34,090 nucleotides of DNA from Thermodesulfobacteriota bacterium (GTDB taxonomy: Bacteria; Desulfobacterota_D; UBA1144; Nemesobacterales; CSP1-2), in NCBI GenBank assembly GCA_036397855.1, contig DASWID010000091.1, positions 1-34,090 of the forward strand, in the 5' to 3' direction. Shown one piece after another: positions 18,292 through 25,529 of the stretch. Numbering within the stretch: position 1 is the first letter of the stretch; each line of letters starts with the position of its first letter. Below the pieces are notes generated by a model. The model did no database searches. It worked only from the letters and a program-made list of their open reading frames with translations, and was not told the DNA's origin. The translations under genes were made by a program, and so were the position numbers.

Positions 18292-19848
18292 CTAGTTTGC
18301 ATATGCGGTAGCACGTACTTCCCGTATTACGATTATTTTTATTTGTCCTGGGAATGCAACCTCTTTCTCAATCTTTTTAGCAATCTCATGAGAAAGCAAA
18401 ACCCCCTCTTCGTCATTCACCTTACCACTCTCAACAATGACCCTTACTTCTCTACCCGCCTGGATTGCGTAACACTTTTCGACGCCGCGAAAAGAACCGG
18501 CAATACTCTCGATTTCTTCTATTCTTTTTACATATGTTTCATATGTCTCCCTTCTTGCCCCTGGTCTCGCCGCAGAGATTGCGTCTGCCGCCTGAACAAG
18601 GATCGGTAAAATAGCCTGTGGTTGAGGATCATGTGCCTTAGCAACAGCTTCTATAACCTCCGGAGGCTCTTGGTATTTCCTAACTACTTCTTCTCCAATT
18701 TCTACATGAGAGCCCTCAACGTCATGATCAAGCGCCTTTCCAATGTCATGGAGGAGACCCGCCCTTCTCGCCAGTTTTTCATTATAGCCAATTTCCGCCG
18801 CCATTACTCCGCATATAAAAGCCACCTCAAGGGAATGGCTCAATATATTCTGTGAAAAGCTGGTTCTGTATTTCAATTTTCCTACGAGCTTTACAAGCTC
18901 AGGATGCATGTTATGCGCACCTATATCAAAAACAGCTTCCTCTCCCGCCTTCTGGATCTCCTTTTCAATCTCGGCTTCCACATCGCTAACGACCTCTTCG
19001 ATTCTGGCAGGATGAATCCTTCCATCCGATATGAGAGATTCTAACGCGAGCCTAGCGATTTCTCTTCTTATAGGGTTCAATGAGGATATTACCGCGGTCT
19101 CGGGTGTATCATCTATAATAATATCCACACCAGTTCTAGACTCGATTGAGCGTATATTTCTACCCTCGCGGCCTATGATCCGTCCCTTCATATCATCACT
19201 TGGGAGGTTCACGACCGAGATTGTCTTTTCACTCGTATATTGTCCGGCGTATCTTTGTATTGCGAGTGCAATAATATCCTTTGCCTTTCTTTCTGAAGCT
19301 TGTTGCAGCTCTTCTTCTATCTGTTTTAGCTTCTTTGCAGATTCATGCCTAGCTTCGTCTTCTATGATATTAATAAGCTCATTTTTTGCCGCTTCCTTTG
19401 TCATGCCAGCTATACTCTCGATCTTCTTTTTCGCATCCTCAATAATCATGTTTAGTTCTTTTTCTTTGTCCAAAATAGACTTTTCTTTTGTAGAGAATTC
19501 CCTTTCCTTTTTACCTACTTCCAACTCTCTTCTCTCAAGAGATTCGAATTTTCTATCTAAATTGTCTTCGCGATTCTGAAGCCTATTTTCCATCTTAGAA
19601 AATTCCTTGTGTTTCTCTCGCGATTCTCTCTCAATCTCAGATTTTGCCTTTTCTTTAATCTCCCGTACTTTGAGCTCAGCTTGCATCTTAATTGCCTCAG
19701 ACTCTTTTCTTGCCGCTTCTAAAATTGTCTGAGCTTTCCTCTTATCCTTCCCAGCATTCCTTTTCTCCAAGGTTGTTCGCAACAAATAATAAAGGACAAG
19801 ACCTATTACGAATCCCGATACAGCTGACCCGATTATCCATTCAATCAT
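18292..19848 (-). CDS. rny: Ribonuclease Y
   Basis: This membrane-anchored endoribonuclease starts mRNA decay. Starting at 19848 it has 518 residues: an N-terminal membrane helix (I-I-G-S-A-V-S-G-F-V-I-G-L-V-L), a long charged coiled coil (about residues 30-190), a KH domain with G-R-I-I-G-R-E-G-R-N-I, and an HD domain with H-S-L-E-V-A and L-L-H-D-I-G-K-A-L-D-H-D. The start at 19848 is preferred because GGAGGG lies seven bases upstream and the protein then begins M-I-E-W-I-I, as in the family. A GTG/ATG further upstream at 19890 would overlap the cyclo-ligase. Only one base separates its ATG from the upstream stop codon, so translation is probably coupled. Confidence 0.95.
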   Translation of the reverse strand: MIEWIIGSAVSGFVIGLVLYYLLRTTLEKRNAGKDKRKAQTILEAARKESEAIKMQAELKVREIKEKAKSEIERESREKHKEFSKMENRLQNREDNLDRKFESLERRELEVGKKEREFSTKEKSILDKEKELNMIIEDAKKKIESIAGMTKEAAKNELINIIEDEARHESAKKLKQIEEELQQASERKAKDIIALAIQRYAGQYTSEKTISVVNLPSDDMKGRIIGREGRNIRSIESRTGVDIIIDDTPETAVISSLNPIRREIARLALESLISDGRIHPARIEEVVSDVEAEIEKEIQKAGEEAVFDIGAHNMHPELVKLVGKLKYRTSFSQNILSHSLEVAFICGVMAAEIGYNEKLARRAGLLHDIGKALDHDVEGSHVEIGEEVVRKYQEPPEVIEAVAKAHDPQPQAILPILVQAADAISAARPGARRETYETYVKRIEEIESIAGSFRGVEKCYAIQAGREVRVIVESGKVNDEEGVLLSHEIAKKIEKEVAFPGQIKIIVIREVRATAYAN

Positions 19849-19849
19849 C

Positions 19850-20449
19850 TCATGTCCCTCCACTTCCCCCCGCGCAACTGACAATACCAAGTTCCGTAAT
19901 CAAATATCCCATTTTTATGTCGAATTTCGAAACAGGGATCGAATTTTGGATCTGAAAACTATAAGCCAATGCGATCCTTTTCTCTCTATTTATTAATTTG
20001 GTTGAACGGTCGTAGTATCCCTTTCCGTACCCTATCCTTCCACCAGCAAGGTTAAAAACCAATCCCGGAACGATTACTAGATCAAGGTCTTCAGTTAAGA
20101 TCGCGGGGGAATTTTCATTTGGTTCAGGAATTCCGAAATTTCCTGATTTAAGACTTTCTGTACTATCTACCCCATGGAAACTCAAAAAATACCCATCTAC
20201 CCGAGGATAATAAACTTTCTTGCCACTTTCGGTAGCGTTTTTAAAAATTCTATACGTATCTACTTCGTTTTTTATCGGAAAGTAAAGAGCTATACTCTTA
20301 GCTAGTTTATAACACGGAAGTTGAATAAGAAAACTTGAAATTAGTTCGCTTTTTTTATCAACTTCATCTTCACTTAGACGTAACCTGGCATTTAAAAACT
20401 CGCGGCGAATCCGCGGCTTAACAATAGAAATGCTGTAATCCTCTTCCAA
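19850..20449 (-). CDS. ygfA: 5-formyltetrahydrofolate cyclo-ligase
   Basis: This enzyme converts 5-formyl-THF to 5,10-methenyl-THF using ATP, returning the folate store to active one-carbon metabolism. Visible family blocks are I-R-R-E-F-L-N-A-R at the N terminus, I-A-L-Y-F-P-I-K-N-E-V-D-T near residue 50, K-K-V-Y-Y-P-R near 76, the F-G-I-P-E-P segment, and the ATP/substrate motif V-P-G-L-V-F-N-L-A-G-G-R-I-G-Y-G-K-G-Y-Y near 130-149. The start is uncertain. The frame is open back to 20641 but overlaps zapA; TTG at 20449 gives a normal 199 residues but has no close ribosome binding site. It lies between zapA and rny. The zapA-cyclo-ligase neighbourhood is also seen in E. coli, with 6S RNA between; here only about 40 bases separate them. 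Confidence 0.88.
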   Translation of the reverse strand: MEEDYSISIVKPRIRREFLNARLRLSEDEVDKKSELISSFLIQLPCYKLAKSIALYFPIKNEVDTYRIFKNATESGKKVYYPRVDGYFLSFHGVDSTESLKSGNFGIPEPNENSPAILTEDLDLVIVPGLVFNLAGGRIGYGKGYYDRSTKLINREKRIALAYSFQIQNSIPVSKFDIKMGYLITELGIVSCAGGSGGT

Positions 20450-20489
20450 TAAATTAGGTGATGATAATCTGACTCCCTCTGAAACACAA

Positions 20490-20846
20490 TTATTTGAAAG
20501 CCTCCCCTCCCTCTTCTTTTGATTTTTTCCCCACTCGATCTTCACCTTGAGTAACAAAGGTTTCAATAGATTTAAGAGAATTATCCAACAGTTCAACCAG
20601 GCTATTTGATTTTTGTTCAGCACGATTTTTAAACTCCTCAAACTCTCTTTTCAATCTGAAATACTCATCCGCTATCTTGAGAGTAGCAAGAAGAAATGGT
20701 CGAGGTGCAGATATGGTATCTTCATTGGGTGATGCCTCTCTTAATTTCTCTTCTAAATAACTGGCGATTTCACTCACGTACTCATCGTCGGCATCTGTCT
20801 TTATAAAATAATCTTTGTTGAATACGCTTATCTTCATTCGCCTCAT
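20490..20846 (-). CDS. zapA: ZapA, FtsZ-associated cell division protein
   Basis: This 118-residue cytoplasmic protein should bundle FtsZ filaments in the division ring. It begins with the ZapA head (K-I-S-V-F-N-K-D-Y-F-I-K-T-D-A-D) and continues with Y-V-S-E-I-A-S-Y-L-E-E-K-L-R-E-A, then A-T-L-K-I-A-D-E-Y-F-R-L-K-R-E-F-E and a C-terminal coiled coil. A lysine/glutamate-rich tail ends it. The ATG at 20846 has GAGG six bases upstream, so it is preferred to the in-frame ATG at 20837. It follows the coiled-coil gene by one base and precedes the formyl-THF cyclo-ligase by about 40 bases. Confidence 0.88.
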   Translation of the reverse strand: MRRMKISVFNKDYFIKTDADDEYVSEIASYLEEKLREASPNEDTISAPRPFLLATLKIADEYFRLKREFEEFKNRAEQKSNSLVELLDNSLKSIETFVTQGEDRVGKKSKEEGGEAFK

Positions 20847-20847
20847 T

Positions 20848-21057
20848 TTAAGCCTCGGACCTGTTTATATATAACTCTACTTTCTCAATTACCTTTCCCA
20901 ACCTTGAATTTGCCTCCTGCCTGTCCTTTTCCAACTCTTTTATACTTTCTCGAAGTATTCTGACTTCTTCTAATAGTTTTCGATGCTCCTCGGTTATTTT
21001 CTTCTCTCTTGAAATTGCTTCTTTAATTCTACTCTCAAGAATATCCATTGATTTCAT
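20848..21057 (-). CDS. Short coiled-coil protein, probably ZapB-like
   Basis: This 69-residue protein is almost entirely heptad-patterned helix rich in Glu, Lys, Arg, Ile and Leu (for example R-I-K-E-A-I-S-R-E-K-K-I and V-R-I-L-R-E-S-I-K-E-L-E-K). It resembles the small coiled-coil ZapB-type proteins that lie directly before zapA in deltaproteobacteria. Size, coiled-coil character and position one base before zapA support a divisome role; sequence alone does not prove it. The ATG at 21057 has no strong ribosome binding site and the in-frame ATG at 21048 is possible. It is the first gene of a five-gene minus-strand operon and is divergent from prfA across 67 bp. Confidence 0.7.
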   Translation of the reverse strand: MKSMDILESRIKEAISREKKITEEHRKLLEEVRILRESIKELEKDRQEANSRLGKVIEKVELYINRSEA

Positions 21058-21124
21058 GATATTACTGGAACAAGTTTAAACTTATCTTGAATTTTTTGCA
21101 AGTTGTGTAAACATTATCTTAAAA

Positions 21125-22198
21125 ATGATAGAAACCGGACTGCTAAAACGTCTCGATGAAGTCGAGAAAAAGTATTTGAAAATAGAGAGATACCTAAGTA
21201 ATCCCAGTTTAACTCCCTCTGAAATACATCGTTATTCCAAGGAGCGCTCTGAGTTGGGTGAATTGGTCGAAATATATAGAGAATACAAACAAACATCGAA
21301 AGAAATTGAGGAGAACAAAGCTTTAATCTCGGATAAGGAACTTGGAGCTCTCGCACGCGAAGAAATAACAATTTTGGAAAGAAAGCTCCAAATGCTTAAC
21401 GATAAGATGCAGCTAATGCTTCTACCGAAGGATCCAATGGATGACAAAAACGTATTTCTAGAAATCCGTGCCGGAGCTGGTGGTGACGAAGCAGCTTTAT
21501 TTGCTGCCGACCTTCTCAGAATGTATTCCAGATACGCGGAAAGGAATGGATGGAAAACAGATATACTGAATATCAATGAGACAGGAATCGGCGGCATAAA
21601 GGAGATAATTTTAGCAATTGAGGGCAAAAGGGTTTATAGCAGATTGAAATATGAAAGTGGAGTACACAGGGTTCAGAGAGTACCAACCACAGAAGCGGGA
21701 GGAAGGATTCATACCTCTACTGCGACCGTAGCAGTGCTTCCTGAACCTGATGATGTTGAGGTAAATATTGATACCAGGGACTTAAAGGTCGACACCTTTA
21801 GAGCCTCTGGCCCTGGAGGCCAGCACGTTAATAAGACTGATTCGGCAATAAGGATAACCCATATTCCCACGGGAATAGTTGTACAATGCCAGGAGGAGAG
21901 GTCTCAGCACAAAAATAGAGCTAAAGCAATGCGAATGCTAAAGGCTAAGCTTTACGAACTTGAAGAATTTAAACGTCAAAATGAGATTTCATCTATTCGT
22001 CGTAACCTTGTCGGGAGTGGTGATCGAAGTGAAAAGATAAGGACCTATAATTTCCCACAGGGTAGAATTACAGACCATAGAATAAAACTTACTCTTCATA
22101 AAATCGAAGCTATCCTGGACGGCGATCTAGAAGGGTTGATAGATCCATTGGTCAATTACCACCAATCTGAAAACCTCAAACAAATTTCCTATCAATAA
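21125..22198 (+). CDS. prfA: Peptide chain release factor 1
   Basis: This 357-residue factor reads UAA and UAG stop codons and triggers peptide release. The catalytic GGQ is at residues 231-233 within S-G-P-G-G-Q-H-V-N-K-T-D-S-A. The codon-recognition tripeptide of the RF1 P-x-T type is present as P-T-T in R-V-P-T-T-E near residue 187, which excludes RF2 (S-P-F). E-R-S-Q-H-K-N-R follows the GGQ region as usual. The length is normal, with no programmed frameshift. No clear ribosome binding site precedes the ATG. It is divergent from the zapB-like gene; 94 bp downstream, in the same direction, is the cytochrome c biogenesis gene. No prmC (release-factor methylase) follows, unlike in many genomes. 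Confidence 0.97.
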   Translation: MIETGLLKRLDEVEKKYLKIERYLSNPSLTPSEIHRYSKERSELGELVEIYREYKQTSKEIEENKALISDKELGALAREEITILERKLQMLNDKMQLMLLPKDPMDDKNVFLEIRAGAGGDEAALFAADLLRMYSRYAERNGWKTDILNINETGIGGIKEIILAIEGKRVYSRLKYESGVHRVQRVPTTEAGGRIHTSTATVAVLPEPDDVEVNIDTRDLKVDTFRASGPGGQHVNKTDSAIRITHIPTGIVVQCQEERSQHKNRAKAMRMLKAKLYELEEFKRQNEISSIRRNLVGSGDRSEKIRTYNFPQGRITDHRIKLTLHKIEAILDGDLEGLIDPLVNYHQSENLKQISYQ

Positions 22199-22292
22199 AT
22201 ATTTATAGAGTAAGGGAGCGTACTAAATTCATGTTCACTTTTCATTTAAGTTGATTGTTGTGATAGAATATTATGAAAATTAAAAAATAAAA

Positions 22293-23105
22293 ATGGATTG
22301 GAAATGGATAGTACCGGTATTTTATTTGATTTCATCTGTTTTTTATTGCAGCTACCTTTGGACAAAAAACCCCAGGGTATCTGTTTGGGGATCAGCAGCC
22401 GTCAAAATTGCATTAATCAGCCAGTCCATCATACTTCTTACTCTTTACCTGAAGGGAACCCCCCTAGCCGGTGGTCTTGACAGATCTCTTTATTTCTTCT
22501 CGTGGTTTATCACGTTAGTCTACACAATCTTACAGTCAAGGATAAAGGCCGATATCATTGGGGCATTTGTCGCTCCCCTTGGCCTAATCATGACTTTACC
22601 CTCGGTGATTCTTCCAGAAGGTATCATTCACAATGATCCTTCGCTAAAAAACCCATGGATTTTAATTCACATAGTACTGGTCTTTCTTGGGGAAGCATTG
22701 TTCACCGTTGCATTCATTGCCGGGTTGTTGTATATCTTTCAGGAGCAGAGAATAAAATCAAAGCGCATTGGAAGCTTCCTAAAAAAATTACCTTCATTAA
22801 CAACACTTGATAAAATAAACCACGTCTGTCTCTTAATAGGTTTTCCATTAATAACTATAGGACTGGCTCTAGGTTTGCTGTCTGCTAAAATTGTATGGGC
22901 TGATCATTGGGATTGGGGCCAGAAAGAAACTTGGTCGTTAATTACATGGTTTCTATATGCAATCCTGATTCACGGGAGACTGGCTTCGGGTTGGAAAGGC
23001 AAGAAAGCTGCAATAGGAGCTGTGTTAGGATTTGCTATTATCCTCTTTTCGTTCATCGTAATTGGTTATGTAGCACCAGGTAAACATGATTTTTTGGGAA
23101 GATGA
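22293..23105 (+). CDS. CcsA/HemX-type cytochrome c biogenesis membrane protein
   Basis: This 270-residue protein has about eight membrane helices and belongs to the CcmC/CcsA/HemX heme-handling family. The hallmark tryptophan-rich segment W-A-D-H-W-D-W-G-Q-K-E-T-W-S-L lies near residues 202-216, followed by I-T-W-F-L-Y-A-I-L-I-H. Conserved histidines that could ligate heme are seen at I-H-I-V (near 125), at the end of the WWD helix (near 227), and in G-K-H-D-F-L near the C terminus. The family includes CcsA (heme export and attachment in system II) and HemX (next to hemA). Neither ccsB/resB nor hemA is adjacent here, so the two cannot be separated. No ribosome binding site is clear. Confidence 0.82.
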   Translation: MDWKWIVPVFYLISSVFYCSYLWTKNPRVSVWGSAAVKIALISQSIILLTLYLKGTPLAGGLDRSLYFFSWFITLVYTILQSRIKADIIGAFVAPLGLIMTLPSVILPEGIIHNDPSLKNPWILIHIVLVFLGEALFTVAFIAGLLYIFQEQRIKSKRIGSFLKKLPSLTTLDKINHVCLLIGFPLITIGLALGLLSAKIVWADHWDWGQKETWSLITWFLYAILIHGRLASGWKGKKAAIGAVLGFAIILFSFIVIGYVAPGKHDFLGR

Positions 23106-23165
23106 TAACAAACTATAACATGGTAAAAATAGTATGAGTAAATAACTTAGAGACTGAAAGAAATG

Positions 23166-23211
23166 ATCCATAACCTATACATCTGTACACCAAAAAACGA
23201 TGCTTATGGAT
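23166..23211. repeat. 8-bp inverted repeat downstream of the ccsA-like gene
   Basis: ATCCATAA (23166-23173) and TTATGGAT (23204-23211) are perfect inverted copies around a 30-base loop, 60 bases after the ccsA-like stop. No T-run follows, so a terminator is not claimed. Confidence 0.3.
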
Positions 23212-23317
23212 GGTAAGTCACGAATCACATGCAACCGCATTGTTATAACATGATAAGAGTAAATATCTAATGAGCAAAAACCCTCTAATCTTTGATTATG
23301 TGTATTTATCAGGTAAG

Positions 23318-23340
23318 TTTAAATACGTTATTAATTTAAA
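23318..23340. promoter_or_regulatory. Operator-like dyad before the PhaE/phasin-like genes
   Basis: TTTAAAT (23318-23324) and ATTTAAA (23334-23340) form a perfect 7-bp dyad with a 9-base spacer, centred about 45 bases before the TTG start at 23375. The low base complexity means it could be chance. Confidence 0.25.
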
Positions 23341-23374
23341 TCTGTTGATGATAAAATAACAAGGAAGCGATATC

Positions 23375-23734
23375 TTGTCTGAAAAAAACAAACAGACAAA
23401 ACCATTCTATTTAAGCTATTTTGAAAAGCTTTATGAATCTTGGGAGATATCTGCTGAAAAGGCACTAACGTTATGGTTTCATAATCCTCTGTTCAGTAAT
23501 TTTATGGATAGGGCCGTTGAAAAATCACTTGAATTTAAAAACTACACTCAAGAAATCATCGATAAAACGTTAAAATATAGATTTTTCCCGATTGACAACG
23601 ATTTGGCGAAACTTACAGATTCCATCGCGAATTTTGATGAAAGACCATCCAGGTTGGAAGGCAAAATTATAAAAGCAAAAAATACAAACATCAAAAAAAA
23701 GGGGAAAGCAAAGCGACGGAGGAATAGAAAGTGA
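23375..23734 (+). CDS. Small PhaE/phasin-like protein with a basic tail
   Basis: This 119-residue protein starts at TTG with AAGGA nine bases upstream. Residues 12-90 are helical and align closely with the C-terminal part of the next gene product: Y-F-E-K-L-Y-E-S-W-E here against Y-Y-K-K-F-Y-E-T-W-E, then N-P-L-F against S-P-L-F, and V-E-K-S-L-E-F-K against V-E-K-S-S-E-L-K. The pattern resembles the PhaE subunit of class III polyhydroxyalkanoate synthase and phasins, but PhaE is normally around 350 residues. The last 20 or so residues are strongly basic (K-K-K-G-K-A-K-R-R-R-N-R-K), as in granule proteins that also touch DNA. It overlaps the next start by four bases (GTGA). The PHA link rests on this resemblance and on phaC 0.6 kb downstream. 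Confidence 0.65.
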   Translation: MSEKNKQTKPFYLSYFEKLYESWEISAEKALTLWFHNPLFSNFMDRAVEKSLEFKNYTQEIIDKTLKYRFFPIDNDLAKLTDSIANFDERPSRLEGKIIKAKNTNIKKKGKAKRRRNRK

Positions 23735-24180
23735 GCAATGAGGATATTGAACATGGCGAGTACTACAAGAGATTTTACGATATATGGGAAAAGTCCATGT
23801 TAGAAGCCTTAAATATCTGGAAAAAAAATTCAGATATGAATATTAAAAATGAAGGAGACAAATCGACAGAGTTCGATATAGTTGAATATTACAAAAAATT
23901 CTATGAAACTTGGGAAAAAACTACTTCTGAAGCACTCGAGAAATATATCAACAGCCCACTGTTTGCTCTAAACATGGGGAAATTTGTTGAGAAGTCGTCT
24001 GAGCTCAAAAAATACTTTGATGAGATTGTGGAGAAAAGTCTAAAAAACCTGCGTCTACCATCTAAGAACGATATAGACAGGATTCATAGCTCAATCAACA
24101 CCATCGAAGCAAAGATTAATGACCTTTCCGAGATGGTCGAAGAACTAAAGAGTTCAAAGAAACCATCCAAAAAGAGGTAG
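23731..24180 (+). CDS. PhaE/phasin-like protein with a duplicated N-terminal motif
   Basis: This 149-residue protein starts at GTG inside the stop of the previous gene (GTGA), implying translational coupling. It contains the aromatic motif twice: Y-Y-K-R-F-Y-D-I-W-E-K near residues 11-21 and Y-Y-K-K-F-Y-E-T-W-E-K near 53-63. The second copy continues into a region paralogous to the preceding protein. It then carries L-R-L-P-S-K-N-D-I-D-R-I and a coiled coil, which is the arrangement at the end of PhaE and some phasins (a Leu-Pro-[ST] start of the final helix). A lysine-rich tail ends it. Its likely partner is PhaC, encoded 176 bp downstream. The family assignment is by eye and could be tested by profile search against the PhaE domain. 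Confidence 0.68.
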   Translation: MSNEDIEHGEYYKRFYDIWEKSMLEALNIWKKNSDMNIKNEGDKSTEFDIVEYYKKFYETWEKTTSEALEKYINSPLFALNMGKFVEKSSELKKYFDEIVEKSLKNLRLPSKNDIDRIHSSINTIEAKINDLSEMVEELKSSKKPSKKR

Positions 24181-24263
24181 AGATATTCTTTGCCGCTCAG
24201 TAATCAAATTTGAAATTCCTTATTCTTAACATTTAGCAATTAAATATTTGTAGCTGAAGCATT

Positions 24264-24285
24264 AGACATATTAATATCAATGTCT
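24264..24285. promoter_or_regulatory. Dyad in the gap before phaC
   Basis: AGACAT (24264-24269) and ATGTCT (24280-24285) are perfect inverted copies with a 10-base spacer, about 70 bases before the phaC start, inside a 176-bp gap long enough for a separate promoter. No protein can be assigned to it. Confidence 0.25.
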
Positions 24286-24356
24286 GGATTGCTTTAAGCC
24301 AGGTTAGTGGTAATATTCTAAACGACTCAATAAAAAAATTGGAGGACTTTAGATTA

Positions 24357-25430
24357 ATGTCATCAGATTATATAAATGCCGTTATTCAAGAGACTGAAAA
24401 AATTAAACAAAAGGTCTCTAAAGCAATAGATATGGCTCTAATTAACCCACCAGAAGTAAAGGTTGGTACGACTCCTCATAAAGTGGTTTTTACAGAAAAC
24501 AAACTGCGTGTACTCCACTATTATCCTACTGCTGAAAAAACATACCCTGTACCGCTTGTCATGATATTTGCCCTCGTGAACCGTCCATATATACTGGACT
24601 TAAAACCAGGAAGAAGTGTAGTTGAGGTTTTGCTCAATAAAGGCATTGATATATATATGCTTGACTGGGGGGTCCCTGGTGATGAGGATAAAGACCTCAA
24701 TCTAGATCACTATATAAATAGATATATATATAAAGTGATCAGTAAGGTTAAAAAGATCTCAGGCGCCGATAAGGTAAGTGTTTTGGGGTATTGCATGGGC
24801 GGAACCATGTCCGCTATGTATACCGCACTCCATCCAGAAGATATTAAAAACCTAATCCTTTTGGCTGCAGGAATTGACTTTAAGGTCGAAGGTACATTAA
24901 ACCTTTGGGGTGATAAACACTACTTCGATGTGGATAAATTTGTTGATGCATTTGGAAATGTTCCGCCCGAATTTCTCCAATCAGGGTTTCTTTTTATGAA
25001 ACCTGTTCAAAATCTAGTGTCGAAATATGTGAATTTTTATGAAAACATAGAAAATAATAACTTCATCGAAAACTTCCTGGCAATGGAGAAATGGTTAAAC
25101 GATAATATCCCGGTTGCGGGGGAGGTTTTCAGAGAGTTTATAAAGTACTGTTATCAAGAAAATCTACTCGTTGAAAACAAACTTAGAATAAACGGTAAGA
25201 TAGTTGATCTCAGTAAGATTAAGTGCTCTGTATTGAATCTAATCGCTGAGAATGATCATCTTGTACCACCGGCATCAAGCAAAGCCTTTAACGATTTAAT
25301 ATCCAGTAAAGACAAAGAAGCCATTATTTATCCTACAGGCCACATTGGAATGTCTGTGAGCAGCAAATCTTTAAGGGATCTATGGCCTAAGGTTGCCGAT
25401 TGGTTGATAGCTAGATCAAAATCCGATTAA
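24357..25430 (+). CDS. phaC: Class III poly(3-hydroxyalkanoate) synthase subunit PhaC
   Basis: PhaC polymerises (R)-3-hydroxyacyl-CoA into storage polyester at the granule surface. From ATG 24357 the protein has 357 residues, the size of class III subunits and far shorter than class I/II enzymes. The lipase-like box G-Y-C-M-G-G contains the nucleophile C146. D300 (A-E-N-D-H-L-V-P-P) and H329 (P-T-G-H-I-G-M-S) complete the Cys-Asp-His triad at almost the same numbers as in Allochromatium vinosum PhaC. The start at 24357 is chosen because GGAGG lies 11 bases upstream; a TTG at 24339 would overlap that site. Class III enzymes need PhaE, and here two short PhaE-like genes precede it. A FabG/PhaB-type reductase is convergent downstream. 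Confidence 0.93.
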   Translation: MSSDYINAVIQETEKIKQKVSKAIDMALINPPEVKVGTTPHKVVFTENKLRVLHYYPTAEKTYPVPLVMIFALVNRPYILDLKPGRSVVEVLLNKGIDIYMLDWGVPGDEDKDLNLDHYINRYIYKVISKVKKISGADKVSVLGYCMGGTMSAMYTALHPEDIKNLILLAAGIDFKVEGTLNLWGDKHYFDVDKFVDAFGNVPPEFLQSGFLFMKPVQNLVSKYVNFYENIENNNFIENFLAMEKWLNDNIPVAGEVFREFIKYCYQENLLVENKLRINGKIVDLSKIKCSVLNLIAENDHLVPPASSKAFNDLISSKDKEAIIYPTGHIGMSVSSKSLRDLWPKVADWLIARSKSD

Positions 25431-25463
25431 CTTCATAAATTTGCATGATTTCGTATTAATGCA

Positions 25464-25501
25464 TATGTACCCTTGCAGTTCATCAGTCTTTTGAGTACAT
25501 A
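25464..25501. repeat. Inverted repeat between convergent phaC and fabG/phaB
   Basis: TATGTAC (25464-25470) and GTACATA (25495-25501) are perfect 7-bp arms with a 24-base loop in the 99-bp gap between two convergent stops. It could lie at the common transcript end, but lacks a T-run on either strand. Confidence 0.3.
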
Positions 25502-25529
25502 GGCACAAAGAATATCATAAATCGGCAAA

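Noticed and set aside
19031-19579. Long plus-strand frame opposite rny
   Set aside because: Its composition (Ser/Phe/Ile-rich) is the mirror of the rny coiled coil and KH domain; no ribosome binding site or family. It is a shadow of rny.
20450-20489. 6S RNA between zapA and the cyclo-ligase gene
   Set aside because: Only about 40 bases are available, far too few for 6S RNA, and no characteristic long hairpin is present.
20450-20641. N-terminal extension of the formyl-THF cyclo-ligase frame back to 20641
   Set aside because: It overlaps zapA for most of its length and adds about 64 residues with no family similarity; a start near 20449 gives the normal size.
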